Assembly: GCF_004342605.1 (NCBI RefSeq) | Contig: NZ_SLZL01000024.1 | Location: 1 to 58,485 of the forward strand | Reading direction: 5' to 3' | DNA from: Caulobacter sp. BK020 | Lineage (GTDB): Bacteria; Pseudomonadota; Alphaproteobacteria; Caulobacterales; Caulobacteraceae | DNA length: 58,485 nt | Shown here: piece by piece, positions 49,746 to 58,395 of the stretch | How positions within the stretch are numbered: position 1 is the first letter of the stretch | Layout: every line of letters begins with the position of its first letter | Made by a program: the position numbers and the translations under genes | The notes under the pieces: model-generated | Told to the model about the DNA's origin: nothing | Databases searched by the model: none | Seen by the model: only the letters and a program-made list of their open reading frames with translations

Positions 49746-52088
49746 TTAGAACTCGTACTTCAGCCGCACGCCGTAGGTCCGCGGGTCGCCCGGGGTCCGG
49801 GCGCTGAAGCCCAGCGAGGAGAAGACGTCGAGCATGGCGAAGTCGTACTTTTCGTTCAGGGCATTGTTGACGTAGAGGCCGATCGAGGCGTTCGTCCCGC
49901 CCACATTGCGGAGCTCGGCCGTCAGATTGACCAGTTCGTAGCCGTAGGTGACTTGGGTCGGCGCGGCGCCGTCATTGTCGACGAAGCCGTCGCTGTGGAA
50001 ATAGCTGGCCCCGAACGACAGCTCGCTGCCGATCTTGTCCGGGATCGTCGGCGTGAAGCGGGCCGACAGGCTGTAGACATTCTTGGGCGTGCGCGAGAAG
50101 GCCGTGGCCGAAAGGTCCACGCCATTAGGATCGATGAACTCCTTGAACTTCCCGTCGGCGTAAGCCCAGAAGCCCGACAGCTCGACCGACTGGACCGGCC
50201 GGAACAGGAACTCGAACTCCCCGCCCTGGACCTGGGCCTTCTGGGCGTTGGCGGTCACCGTCGTGATCGGGATCACGGTGTTGTCCTGCAACAGCCGCTG
50301 GATGTCCTTGTACTGGCTGCTGTAGAGGGCCAGGTTGGTGCGCAGGAAGGCGCCATTGAAGCGCCAGTCGGCCTTTACGCCGACTTCGACGTCATCGACG
50401 ATCTCGGGCTCGAAGGTTCGGCGCAGGCCCGCCTCCGTCGAGGCGCGGGCGCCGAAGCCGCCGGTGCGGTAGCCGTGGCGGTGGGCGACATAGACCAGCT
50501 TGTTGTCGCCAAACTTGTAGTCGAGGCTGACGTTATAGGTCGGCTCGCTGTACTTGACCGCCAGCGGCAGGTCGCAATCGGCCAGGGCCGGTCGGGTTTC
50601 GGCGGTGGCCGGGTTGTGGTCGGCGTCGATGGTGAAGCGGCAGGCCGTCGCCGTCCGGCTCAGGATGTCGGCCTCGCGCTTGTCCCAGTTGCCACGGACG
50701 CCGGCGGTCAGCGACAGTCCCTCAACGCTCGGGAAGGCGTAGGTGCCTTGGGCGAAGACCGCGTAGCTGGTGTTCTTGGCCTTGATCCAAGTGTTGGCCC
50801 AGCCCGGATAGGCGAAAACGCTGGTGGGCTGCACGTCGCCGAAGTCGACCGCGCCGGTGACGCTGGCGCCCTGGTCGGAACCCTTCTCACGGAAATAGTA
50901 AGCCCCGGCGATCCAGTTCAGGTTGCCGGTCTGGCCGAGGACCTGGAACTCGTCGGAGAACTGATGCTGATCGAAGATCCGCTCGATCTCCAGCAGCGGG
51001 ATCGGCAGGCCGTCGGTGTCTTCGTAGCTGTGCGATTTGACGTCACGGTAGCCGAGGATGTTCTTGACCGAGATGTGGTCACCAAGGTCGTAGACCGTCG
51101 AGTTGGCGACGGTGACGGTTTCCACCTTGGAGAAGGACGGCGTGCCGCTGGCGGTCTTGAGCGTGCCGCGCGCCTGCTGGTCGGCCAGCATCTGCTGCAG
51201 CGTCGGATAGTTGCGCGGGGTCCGGACCGGCGCGGAATTGAAGACCCCGTTCGGATTGATGGCGCGGACATAGGAGCCGGCGCCGCCCTCGTTGGAGTGG
51301 TAGGCGTCGACCACCAGGGTGTTGGTCAGCGCGTCATTGGGGTCCCACTTCAGCGAGAACCTCAGCGCCTGATTGTCGGTGAAGTTTACGTTGCGGCCCA
51401 GCAGGACGTCATACAGGTAGCCGTCGTCCTTGTTGCTGACCACAGCCAGGCGGGCGGCCAGCTTATCGCCTAGCGGCATGTTGACGACCGCCTCGGTGTT
51501 CAGGGTTCCGAAGTTGCCGACCGTGACGCCGACCGAGCCGCCGGCTTCGTGGGTTGGCGCGTTCGGGATCAGTTGAACGATGCCGCCTGTCGAGTTGCGC
51601 CCGAACAGGGTGCCCTGCGGCCCCTTGAGCACCTGGACCGAAGCCAGGTCGAACAGGCCGCCGTTGGCGCCTTGCGAGCGCGGGGCGACGATGTCGCCGA
51701 TATAGAGCGAGACCGACGGGTCGGCCAGGATCGTCAGCTCCTGCTGGCTCTGGCCGCGGATGGCGAAGGTCGGGGTGCTCTTGTTGGCGCCGGCGCCCGG
51801 GACGATGATCAGGGCCGGAGCCTGGGTCCTGAGGCCCGACACGTTGGTGATATTGGCGCGTTCCAGGGCCTGGGGCGGAACGGCGGTGACGGCCAAGGGC
51901 ACGTCCTGGAGGCGTTCCTCCCGTCGCCGGGCCGTGACGATGATGTCGTCGACGGTGGTCACGGTTTGCGCGGCCGGCGCCGTCTGGGCGGGCGCGGTCG
52001 GCGCGTCCTGCGCCAAGGCAATGGCCGGCGCTCCGCACAAGGCGGTTGTCGCGCAGGCTAACACACGCCAATTCCCTCGAATGCCCAT
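49746..52088 (-). CDS. TonB-dependent outer-membrane receptor
   Basis: This 780-residue receptor has a signal peptide (hydrophobic 8-25, cleavage near ALAQ-DAPT), a TonB-box-like DDIIVTARRREERLQDVP, a plug domain with FAIRGQSQQELTILADPSVS and LKGPQGTLFGRNSTGG, and a beta barrel ending in the aromatic RLKYEF. It imports a specific substrate across the outer membrane with energy from TonB. It stands alone, with GGGGAG before the ATG and strong hairpins behind. A copy of the island palindrome lies 131 bases upstream, linking uptake to the catabolic genes. The substrate is likely hydrophobic; that is inference. Confidence 0.93.
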   Translation of the reverse strand: MGIRGNWRVLACATTALCGAPAIALAQDAPTAPAQTAPAAQTVTTVDDIIVTARRREERLQDVPLAVTAVPPQALERANITNVSGLRTQAPALIIVPGAGANKSTPTFAIRGQSQQELTILADPSVSLYIGDIVAPRSQGANGGLFDLASVQVLKGPQGTLFGRNSTGGIVQLIPNAPTHEAGGSVGVTVGNFGTLNTEAVVNMPLGDKLAARLAVVSNKDDGYLYDVLLGRNVNFTDNQALRFSLKWDPNDALTNTLVVDAYHSNEGGAGSYVRAINPNGVFNSAPVRTPRNYPTLQQMLADQQARGTLKTASGTPSFSKVETVTVANSTVYDLGDHISVKNILGYRDVKSHSYEDTDGLPIPLLEIERIFDQHQFSDEFQVLGQTGNLNWIAGAYYFREKGSDQGASVTGAVDFGDVQPTSVFAYPGWANTWIKAKNTSYAVFAQGTYAFPSVEGLSLTAGVRGNWDKREADILSRTATACRFTIDADHNPATAETRPALADCDLPLAVKYSEPTYNVSLDYKFGDNKLVYVAHRHGYRTGGFGARASTEAGLRRTFEPEIVDDVEVGVKADWRFNGAFLRTNLALYSSQYKDIQRLLQDNTVIPITTVTANAQKAQVQGGEFEFLFRPVQSVELSGFWAYADGKFKEFIDPNGVDLSATAFSRTPKNVYSLSARFTPTIPDKIGSELSFGASYFHSDGFVDNDGAAPTQVTYGYELVNLTAELRNVGGTNASIGLYVNNALNEKYDFAMLDVFSSLGFSARTPGDPRTYGVRLKYEF

Positions 52089-52218
52089 CGGGCTCCCCTT
52101 CTGCGTTTCGATCCCTGGCCGCCGCTTGTCCGGCGAGCGAGGCCCGTTCTCTTTTGGCGGGCTCTCGACTATCCACCTTATCCCCGGCGCTCGCCTTGCC
52201 TATGCGACCCCATGTCCT

Positions 52219-52234
52219 GATCGCGTCAGCGATA
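52219..52234. promoter_or_regulatory. Candidate operator (GATCGC-GTCA-GCGATA)
   Basis: Near-perfect copy of the recurring palindrome in the 239-base gap between the divergent TonB receptor (52088) and SDR (52328). Apart from this site the gap shows no other recognisable element. Confidence 0.55.
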
Positions 52235-52327
52235 TGCCTAGCTTGGCGAGCGCGACGACTGGACGCGGCCAGCACGTCGGGAAAGGCTGAGGCGGACGCT
52301 GTCCAGGCGCCGCCAACGAGGCTTTCG

Positions 52328-53167
52328 ATGGTTTCTCCCAAGGCATGGCTTATTACCGGCGTGTCCAGCGGGCTCGGGCGGGCGATCGCCGAAGCGGCCC
52401 TCTCGGCCGGCCATGTGGTCGTCGGCACGCTGCGCAAGCCCGACCAGTTCGCCGCGTTCGAAGCCCTGGCTCCGCGACGCGCCCATGCCTTGGCCCTGGA
52501 CGTCACCGACGCCCAGGCGGTCGGTCCCGCCGTCGATGCGGCGGCGGCCCTCGCTGGCGGGCTTGACGTGGTTGTCAACAATGCGGGCTATGGCCTGGTC
52601 GGGGCGGTCGAGGAGCTGACCGAAGCCGAGGCCGCCCGGGAGATGGACACCAATTTCTTCGGCGTGTTCAGGGTCGTGAAGGCCGCGATCCCGCACCTGA
52701 AGGCGCGTGGCGGCGGCTCCATCATCAACATCGGGTCCGTGGCCGGGGCCCGAGGCTTTCCCGGCATGGGGCTCTACTGCGCCTCCAAGTTCGCCGTCGC
52801 GGGCCTGAGTCAGGCCCTGGCCAAGGAGCTCGCACCGTTCGGGATCCGGGTGACGGTGGTCGAGCCGGGTGGTTTCCGCACCAATTTCGGCGCGGGCAGC
52901 ATGGCGTGGGCGCAGGCCCCCCTGCCCGACTATGCGGCGATGACGGCGCGCATGCGGGAGTCGATGGAGCGTCCCACGGTCCCCGCCCCCAATGATCCGG
53001 CCCGTGGCGCGGCGGTGGTCCTGACTCTGGCGTCGATGGACAAGCCGCCCGTTCACCTGGCGCTGGGCGCCGACGGGCGCAAGTACATCCGCGATGCGAT
53101 CCACGCGCGCCTGGCCGACTACGACCTGCATGTCGACCTGGTGGAATCGACGGCCTATCCAGCCTAG
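52328..53167 (+). CDS. Classical SDR (17-beta-HSD/retinol dehydrogenase-like)
   Basis: This 279-residue SDR has ITGVSSGLGRAIAEAAL, NNAGYGLVGAVEEL, IINIGSVAG and the catalytic YCASK, with a GIRVTVVEPGGFRTNF substrate region. It belongs to the group with oxidoreductases acting on steroid- or retinoid-like alcohols, but substrate assignment from sequence is unsafe. The ATG at 52328 is chosen over a frame from 52046 that overlaps the receptor gene. Its stop TAG shares the CTAG at 53164-53167 with the stop of the converging DUF1254 gene. Confidence 0.87.
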   Translation: MVSPKAWLITGVSSGLGRAIAEAALSAGHVVVGTLRKPDQFAAFEALAPRRAHALALDVTDAQAVGPAVDAAAALAGGLDVVVNNAGYGLVGAVEELTEAEAAREMDTNFFGVFRVVKAAIPHLKARGGGSIINIGSVAGARGFPGMGLYCASKFAVAGLSQALAKELAPFGIRVTVVEPGGFRTNFGAGSMAWAQAPLPDYAAMTARMRESMERPTVPAPNDPARGAAVVLTLASMDKPPVHLALGADGRKYIRDAIHARLADYDLHVDLVESTAYPA

Positions 53168-54549
53168 GTTCGGAGCGGCCGGACCACCAGCGGCGGCGGA
53201 GAATAGGACTTGTCCAGCACCGTCGCGTGGGGCCCGTACAGCCGCCCGACCACCTGGAACGGTCCCGTCGGGACAGGCAGCCAGTCGCCCAGGCGATCAG
53301 CTGGAGGCGGCGCGTTCTGGAGCAATAGGGTGAAGCCGCCGTCGGCGTTGCGGCGGATGTCGGCGTCGCGGTCCCCGCGCTTGTAGCGCCCCGACGGATG
53401 CGGAACGAGCAGCCGCGTCGCCGCGTCATAGACCGTATAGGACCAGAAGCCGTCGACCGGCGGCGCCGCGTCGAAGGTCATCTCGTAGGCCGCGGCCGCC
53501 CCGTCCAGCGGCGCGCCGGCGGCGTCGACCTCGGCGACCATGTAGACCACCTCCGAAGCCCCCGGCCCCCAAATGGCGTAGCGCGCCGCGACCGCCCGGG
53601 CCAGATAGGCGTCGGACGAGCCCGTCAGACGGTCGCGACCGCCGCGCAGGTCCAGGGGATAGACCCAGCCGTTGACCGGCGTGTCCAGGTTGGCCAGCCG
53701 ATGCTCGATCCTGGCCCGCCCGGCGTCGATCCCGGCCTGGATCGCCGCCGCTTGCTCGGTCGTCAGCGCCGAGGCGTCGAAATCCGCGCCGGGCGCCACG
53801 CCGAGGCCGGCGAAACGCTCGAACAGCGCCGCCTCGTCGGGATGGACGGCCGCCTGGGTCATCAGGTGGTTGAAGGTTGCGATGAACTCGGGCGACGGCT
53901 GCTCGAAGAACCCTCGCCCCCGAAGGCCGGAGGCGGGCGGGGCCGGAAACTCGACCGCCGGCGGCGCGGGCGGCTGGGTCAGACCCAGGAACTGGCTGAG
54001 CGGGATCAGGGCGTATCGGTCCTGCAGCGCATGGATGGCGGCCTCGTCGCCAGGCCCCTCGACGATGATCCGGGTGAAGAGCTTGATGATCCAGCTGTCG
54101 GCCGTCACCACCTCGTCGACACCGGGCGGCGAAGGACCACGCCAGTCCGGCCCGGTCAGCAGATAGGTCCGCGCCGCGTTGCCCACGTCCAGCGTGCCGC
54201 GGGTGAAGAAGTTCATCGTGTACCAGTCGGCGGCCTGCACGTTCTGGAACCGATGCCCTTCAAACTGCGGAACCTTCAGCACCACGGGCTCCCGCCGCAG
54301 ATCCAGCCAGGCGGCCGAGTACAGCGTGTCGGTGTTGATCCAGGGAATGACGTTGTTGAACGTCGGGCTGCCCAGGGTCCGGAAGTGGGTGAACCGTCCG
54401 ATCGCCTGCTTCTCGGGCGTGTCGGGGCCCATGGTCTGACGATGGAAGAAGCCATAGGCGATCATCATCGGGAAGGCGTAGACATAGGCCTCCTCGGCGA
54501 TGGCGGCGATTTCGTCGGGCGACAGGGCGGGATCGATCGGCGAGGTCAT
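53164..54549 (-). CDS. DUF1254/DUF1214 domain protein
   Basis: This 461-residue protein has the DUF1254 N-terminus (AEEAYVYAFPMMIAYGFF, NNVIPWINTDTLYSAAWLDL, FQNVQAADWYTMNFF) and a DUF1214 C-terminus (FWSYTVYDAATRLLVPHP, ADGGFTLLLQNAPP). No signal peptide is seen, although many relatives are exported. The biochemical role of these domains is unknown. It is the last gene of the minus-strand run with a sulfotransferase and a P450, and a second DUF1214-like gene opens the visible part of that run. Confidence 0.85.
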   Translation of the reverse strand: MTSPIDPALSPDEIAAIAEEAYVYAFPMMIAYGFFHRQTMGPDTPEKQAIGRFTHFRTLGSPTFNNVIPWINTDTLYSAAWLDLRREPVVLKVPQFEGHRFQNVQAADWYTMNFFTRGTLDVGNAARTYLLTGPDWRGPSPPGVDEVVTADSWIIKLFTRIIVEGPGDEAAIHALQDRYALIPLSQFLGLTQPPAPPAVEFPAPPASGLRGRGFFEQPSPEFIATFNHLMTQAAVHPDEAALFERFAGLGVAPGADFDASALTTEQAAAIQAGIDAGRARIEHRLANLDTPVNGWVYPLDLRGGRDRLTGSSDAYLARAVAARYAIWGPGASEVVYMVAEVDAAGAPLDGAAAAYEMTFDAAPPVDGFWSYTVYDAATRLLVPHPSGRYKRGDRDADIRRNADGGFTLLLQNAPPPADRLGDWLPVPTGPFQVVGRLYGPHATVLDKSYSPPPLVVRPLRT

Positions 54550-54559
54550 CGATACTTCC

Positions 54560-55855
54560 TCAGCCCGCGAACCGGCGATCGACGGGAATGGAAAAGCGGT
54601 CCTGGTAGAAACCCAGGCGGCGGCGCAGGTCGCCGACGTCGAGACCGAAGTCCTCGGCGGCGTAGTCGTGGCCGCCGTGCTTGCCCTGGCGATTATCGTC
54701 GATCCAGGCTTGCATCGCGGTCTCGGCCTCGGGGCTCAGCACATCCCCGGCGACCGCATAAATGCGTCGCACGCAGCCCAGGGGATCGGCGATCAGGTCC
54801 GTGAACTGGATGTCGACGAAGCGTCCTTCATCCTTCGGCCGGTCCTCCACGCCCTTGCGGAGCAGACGCTCGACGATCGAGGCCATGTCGGCTCCGACCG
54901 CGTGGGGATTGGGGTGGTCGTAGTAACGTCGTCCGCCATAGGTGGTCAGGCTGGCCAGGGAGATGACGGCCGGCACGGGATCGCGATGGGTCTGCACCAG
55001 GATGGCGTCCGGAAAGACGGTAAGCAGCGGTCCGAGCTGTTCCAGATGCTGCGGCGCCTTCAGCACCCAGCGCTCTCCGCCGCGCAGCCACTGCAGGGTT
55101 TGCAGCACCCGGCGGAAATAGCGGTAGCCTTCGGTATGGTCGAAGGCCTGGTGCCAGCGGCTATAGCTGGGAACCCTGTAGCTCCATTCGAACTGCAGCG
55201 AGGCGAAAGCGAAGATCAGCAGGCTGATGTCCTCGTCCGGCTGGTCGGCCGTCAGTTCGTGCATCAGCTTCAGATCGGGCACGACCGTGTCCAGCATGTC
55301 CAGGGACTGACGCATGCGGACCAGGCGCGGGTCGGGGTCAGGCTGCGGCGCCGTCGGATCGCCGTCCGGCAGCGGGGCGACCTGCTCCCAGAACGGCGAC
55401 GAGCGCTTGGCCGGATCCCGCGACAGCAGGCGGTGCAGGATGGTCGTTCCGCTGCGAGGCAGGCCGATGACGATGATCGGGCGTTCGACCGGCTGATCCA
55501 GGATTTCCGGATGGCGCCGCCAAAGGTCCTCGAACCGCAACCGCAGGGTTAGGAGGCCCGCAAGCTGGTTGAACAGCTGCAGCCGGCCCAGGGCGTGGAA
55601 CTGGATCTCGTCGTTCAGCGACCGGCACAGAACCGCGAGCGGTTCGTCCAGCGGCGCGGACCCGAAATCGACGGGTCCGCCGGCCCTGCGGATCGCCTCG
55701 GCCTTCAGAGCCTCCGGGGTTATGGCCAGCGCCTCCGCCAACGGGATCGCGCGGCTTAGGGCGGCTAGCCCCGCGGCCGTGTGCTCAGGGTAGGCCAAGG
55801 CCCGGGCGCGCGCCGTCAGGACGCTGTCCGGCGGCAGGGGCGTGGACTTCAGCAT
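54560..55855 (-). CDS. PAPS-dependent sulfotransferase family protein
   Basis: This 431-residue protein has the 5'-phosphosulfate loop IVIGLPRSGTTILHRLL (about 128-144) and the 3'-phosphate segment VQTHRDPVPAVISLASL, plus WVLKAPQHLEQL. These define the sulfotransferase fold, which moves sulfate from PAPS to an alcohol or similar acceptor. It lies 4 bases after the P450 gene, so the P450 could create the hydroxyl that is then sulfated. The N-terminal 120 residues are a helical extension seen in many bacterial members. Confidence 0.88.
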   Translation of the reverse strand: MLKSTPLPPDSVLTARARALAYPEHTAAGLAALSRAIPLAEALAITPEALKAEAIRRAGGPVDFGSAPLDEPLAVLCRSLNDEIQFHALGRLQLFNQLAGLLTLRLRFEDLWRRHPEILDQPVERPIIVIGLPRSGTTILHRLLSRDPAKRSSPFWEQVAPLPDGDPTAPQPDPDPRLVRMRQSLDMLDTVVPDLKLMHELTADQPDEDISLLIFAFASLQFEWSYRVPSYSRWHQAFDHTEGYRYFRRVLQTLQWLRGGERWVLKAPQHLEQLGPLLTVFPDAILVQTHRDPVPAVISLASLTTYGGRRYYDHPNPHAVGADMASIVERLLRKGVEDRPKDEGRFVDIQFTDLIADPLGCVRRIYAVAGDVLSPEAETAMQAWIDDNRQGKHGGHDYAAEDFGLDVGDLRRRLGFYQDRFSIPVDRRFAG

Positions 55856-55859
55856 CCGG

Positions 55860-57098
55860 TCAGCTCCAGGCCACGTCGAGGCCGGTATGGCCCCAGTACA
55901 TCCACGTCCGCACCCGGCCGCCGACGCCCAGCAGGCGCAGGTTGGGCAGGCGCTCGATCAGCCGCTCCAGCGCGATCCGCGCCTCCAGCCGGGCGACCGG
56001 CGCGCCGAGGCAGAGGTGGACGCCCGAGCCGAACGACAGGTGCTGGCGCGCCTCCGGCAACGGCCGATCGATCCGGAACTCGTCGGGAGCCTCGAACACC
56101 GCCGGGTCGCGATTGGCTCCGCAGATCGAGAACATCAGCTTGGCCCGCTCGGGGACGTCGTGGCCGTGCATCTGGGTTTCGGAGAGGCTGGTGCGAAAGT
56201 GCGCCAGCACCGGCGGATCGAAGCGCAGCGACTCTTCCACGGCGTTGTCGATCAGCGACGGATCGGCCTTCAGCTGCTCCCAGCGCTCGGGCGCCTCCAG
56301 CAGCCGCCGCAGCAGGTGGCCGATCAGGTTGGTCGTCGTCTCCTGGCCGCCGGTCAGGAAGGCCAGGCAGATGTTCAGCATTTCCTCGTGCGTCAGGCGC
56401 CGGCCCTCGACCCGCGAGACCAGGGCGCGCGACATGAAGTCGTCCGGCAGCACCGTGCCCAGATGCGACAGGTCCGGCTCCTCGATACCCGCCTCGACCA
56501 GCATGGCCTTGCGCTGCTCGATCAACATCGTGAAGTGTGGATAGATCTCCCGCAGCACCACCTCGTAGGAGCCGGGCTCGGGATCCTCGAAGGTCAGGAA
56601 CTGCAGCGTGTCGCTCCAGCGCTTGTAGTTCTGGTAGTCGGCTTCCGGCGCGCCCAGCATCCGGCACATCATACGGGCCGGCAGCGGCAGGGCGAACAGG
56701 CTGTAGAAGTCGCCCTGGCCCTCGGGGATGGCCAGCATCGCGTCGACCAGCTCATCGACAATGGCCTCGATCTTCGGGCGCCAGGCCTTGACCATCGGCG
56801 GGGTCAGGCCGCGCTGCACCACCATGCGGAAAGCGGCGTGGAAGTCGCCGTCGGTCTTGAAGCCGACGTCGCTGATCGAGTCCTTCATCGCGTTGCCGAA
56901 CCGGAACGACCAGATCGGATTGCCCTGCAGGATGTCGGTCTTGATCTCGGCGTGATCGCTGAGGACGTAGTAGTCGGGACGACCCGCCTGGGCCGGTTGG
57001 TGATGGAAGGGACAGGCGGCGCGCAAGGCGCCATAGGTCGCACCGGGATCGGCCAGCGCGTCGTCGTCGAACGGATCGAAATGGATGTCAGACGCCAT
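55860..57098 (-). CDS. Cytochrome P450
   Basis: This 412-residue soluble P450 has the I-helix FLTGGQETTTN, the K-helix EESLR, FSICGANRDPAVF and the heme loop HLSFGSGVHLCLGAP with Cys363. It would hydroxylate a hydrophobic substrate using O2 and electrons from a ferredoxin system; no ferredoxin or reductase gene is adjacent. A perfect AGGAGG (57104-57109) stands 5 bases before the ATG. It lies between a DUF1214-like gene and a sulfotransferase gene, all closely spaced. Confidence 0.95.
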   Translation of the reverse strand: MASDIHFDPFDDDALADPGATYGALRAACPFHHQPAQAGRPDYYVLSDHAEIKTDILQGNPIWSFRFGNAMKDSISDVGFKTDGDFHAAFRMVVQRGLTPPMVKAWRPKIEAIVDELVDAMLAIPEGQGDFYSLFALPLPARMMCRMLGAPEADYQNYKRWSDTLQFLTFEDPEPGSYEVVLREIYPHFTMLIEQRKAMLVEAGIEEPDLSHLGTVLPDDFMSRALVSRVEGRRLTHEEMLNICLAFLTGGQETTTNLIGHLLRRLLEAPERWEQLKADPSLIDNAVEESLRFDPPVLAHFRTSLSETQMHGHDVPERAKLMFSICGANRDPAVFEAPDEFRIDRPLPEARQHLSFGSGVHLCLGAPVARLEARIALERLIERLPNLRLLGVGGRVRTWMYWGHTGLDVAWS

Positions 57099-57113
57099 GG
57101 TGTCCTCCTGTTG

Positions 57114-58370
57114 TCAGTCCAGACGCCGCGCCAAGCCGGCGGCGCGATGCGACAAGTGTTGGCGGCGTTCCGCCGGCGTGACCCAGCGCATGTCGGCTGG
57201 CAGGGCGCTCGCCAGGGCGTTCAGCTTCACGACGCGTGACGCGCGCACCGAGCGCTCGGAGTCGAACCCGCCGTCGGGCAGGCCCTGCCAGCGATGCAGC
57301 ATCGCCCCCTGCTCCAGCCCCGCGGGATCCAGCCAGTTGTGGACGCCCGGGTCGGACAGCGAGACGACATAGGTGATCGTCCCGTCGGCCGAGCGGTGGG
57401 CCTGGTGCTGGTTCAGGCTGCTGGTGTGAGCGCCATAGTCGATCGAGGCGCCCCAGGGATCGGCCAGCTGGACGCCCAGGTACCGCGCGCCGCAGGGATC
57501 GATGGTGACGACCAGGGCCTCGTCGGGCGCCAGGCGAAAGCGAGCCTCGCTGGTGGCCTGCTGCGTATAGGAGAAGTTCTTGGCCCGGCCCTTGGCGATG
57601 TCGTTGAACGGGGCGGCGAACCACTGGGGCATCAGGCGGAGCCAATAGTCGATGGACGCGCCGACGGCTTCGAGCGCCTCGGCGACCAGTTGGTCCTCAT
57701 TCCGCGTCGCCACCTCAGGCCCGGCGGTGCGGGTGACGCCCAGGGAGACCGGCGTTTCCGCTCCCCAGTCCTGCAGGGAGTCCCGCACGAAGATCAGGCG
57801 GGCGGCGCCGGGCCAGGCCTGGAGATGGTTGGCGCGATCGCCCGCCGCGTCAGGGCCGACCGTGAAGCTGAACCGGCCATCAGCGTCCCTGTCCAGCTGA
57901 TCCAGGACCAGCACGCCCTGGGACTCGCTGTCGACGCCGGACCCTGGATAGGCGTTGAACAGGGTGAAGCTGACATCGGCGCCGGGACGGTCGTTGATTT
58001 GGCCGTCGATGCGGAAGGAGCTGACGTCGTCCACGGCGATGACACGATAGACGTTATCAGGATTGTCCACGCCGTGCCGCGTTCCGGGAATGCGCAAGCC
58101 ATCGCGCTCGTGCGGCAGGTTCAGCGTCCAGAAGGGCGTCGAACGGCCTACGTCCATGGCCACCACCGACACTACGGCGCTGAAAGCCATTTCCTCCAGG
58201 TTCAGCGGCAGGGTCGTCCGACCGGCCGGCGTCTGCGCCAGCGGGTGGGCCTCGAACGCCGCTCGCTTGGCTTCGACAGCCGCCTGGACCGCGGGGTGCG
58301 TGAACAGCCGCACGGCGTCTGCCTCGATGGCCAACTGGTCGGGTCCGTTCAGCACCGATCGCGCGGGCAT
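57114..58370 (-). CDS. DUF1214-like domain protein
   Basis: This 418-residue protein has a C-terminal region like DUF1214: EALVVTIDPCGARYLGVQL, WGASIDYGAHTSSLNQHQ, and TITYVVSLSDPGVHNWLDPA. The N-terminal 150 residues (AVRLFTHPAVQAAVEAKRAAF, FWTLNLPHERDGLRIPG) are not recognised. No signal peptide or membrane segment is seen. It is related in its second half to 53164-54549, so the run is framed by two members of this poorly known group. Its job is unknown; co-transcription with the P450 is likely, since only 15 bases separate them. Confidence 0.75.
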   Translation of the reverse strand: MPARSVLNGPDQLAIEADAVRLFTHPAVQAAVEAKRAAFEAHPLAQTPAGRTTLPLNLEEMAFSAVVSVVAMDVGRSTPFWTLNLPHERDGLRIPGTRHGVDNPDNVYRVIAVDDVSSFRIDGQINDRPGADVSFTLFNAYPGSGVDSESQGVLVLDQLDRDADGRFSFTVGPDAAGDRANHLQAWPGAARLIFVRDSLQDWGAETPVSLGVTRTAGPEVATRNEDQLVAEALEAVGASIDYWLRLMPQWFAAPFNDIAKGRAKNFSYTQQATSEARFRLAPDEALVVTIDPCGARYLGVQLADPWGASIDYGAHTSSLNQHQAHRSADGTITYVVSLSDPGVHNWLDPAGLEQGAMLHRWQGLPDGGFDSERSVRASRVVKLNALASALPADMRWVTPAERRQHLSHRAAGLARRLD

Positions 58371-58395
58371 GTCGCTCTCCTGGGTCCTGGCCGCC

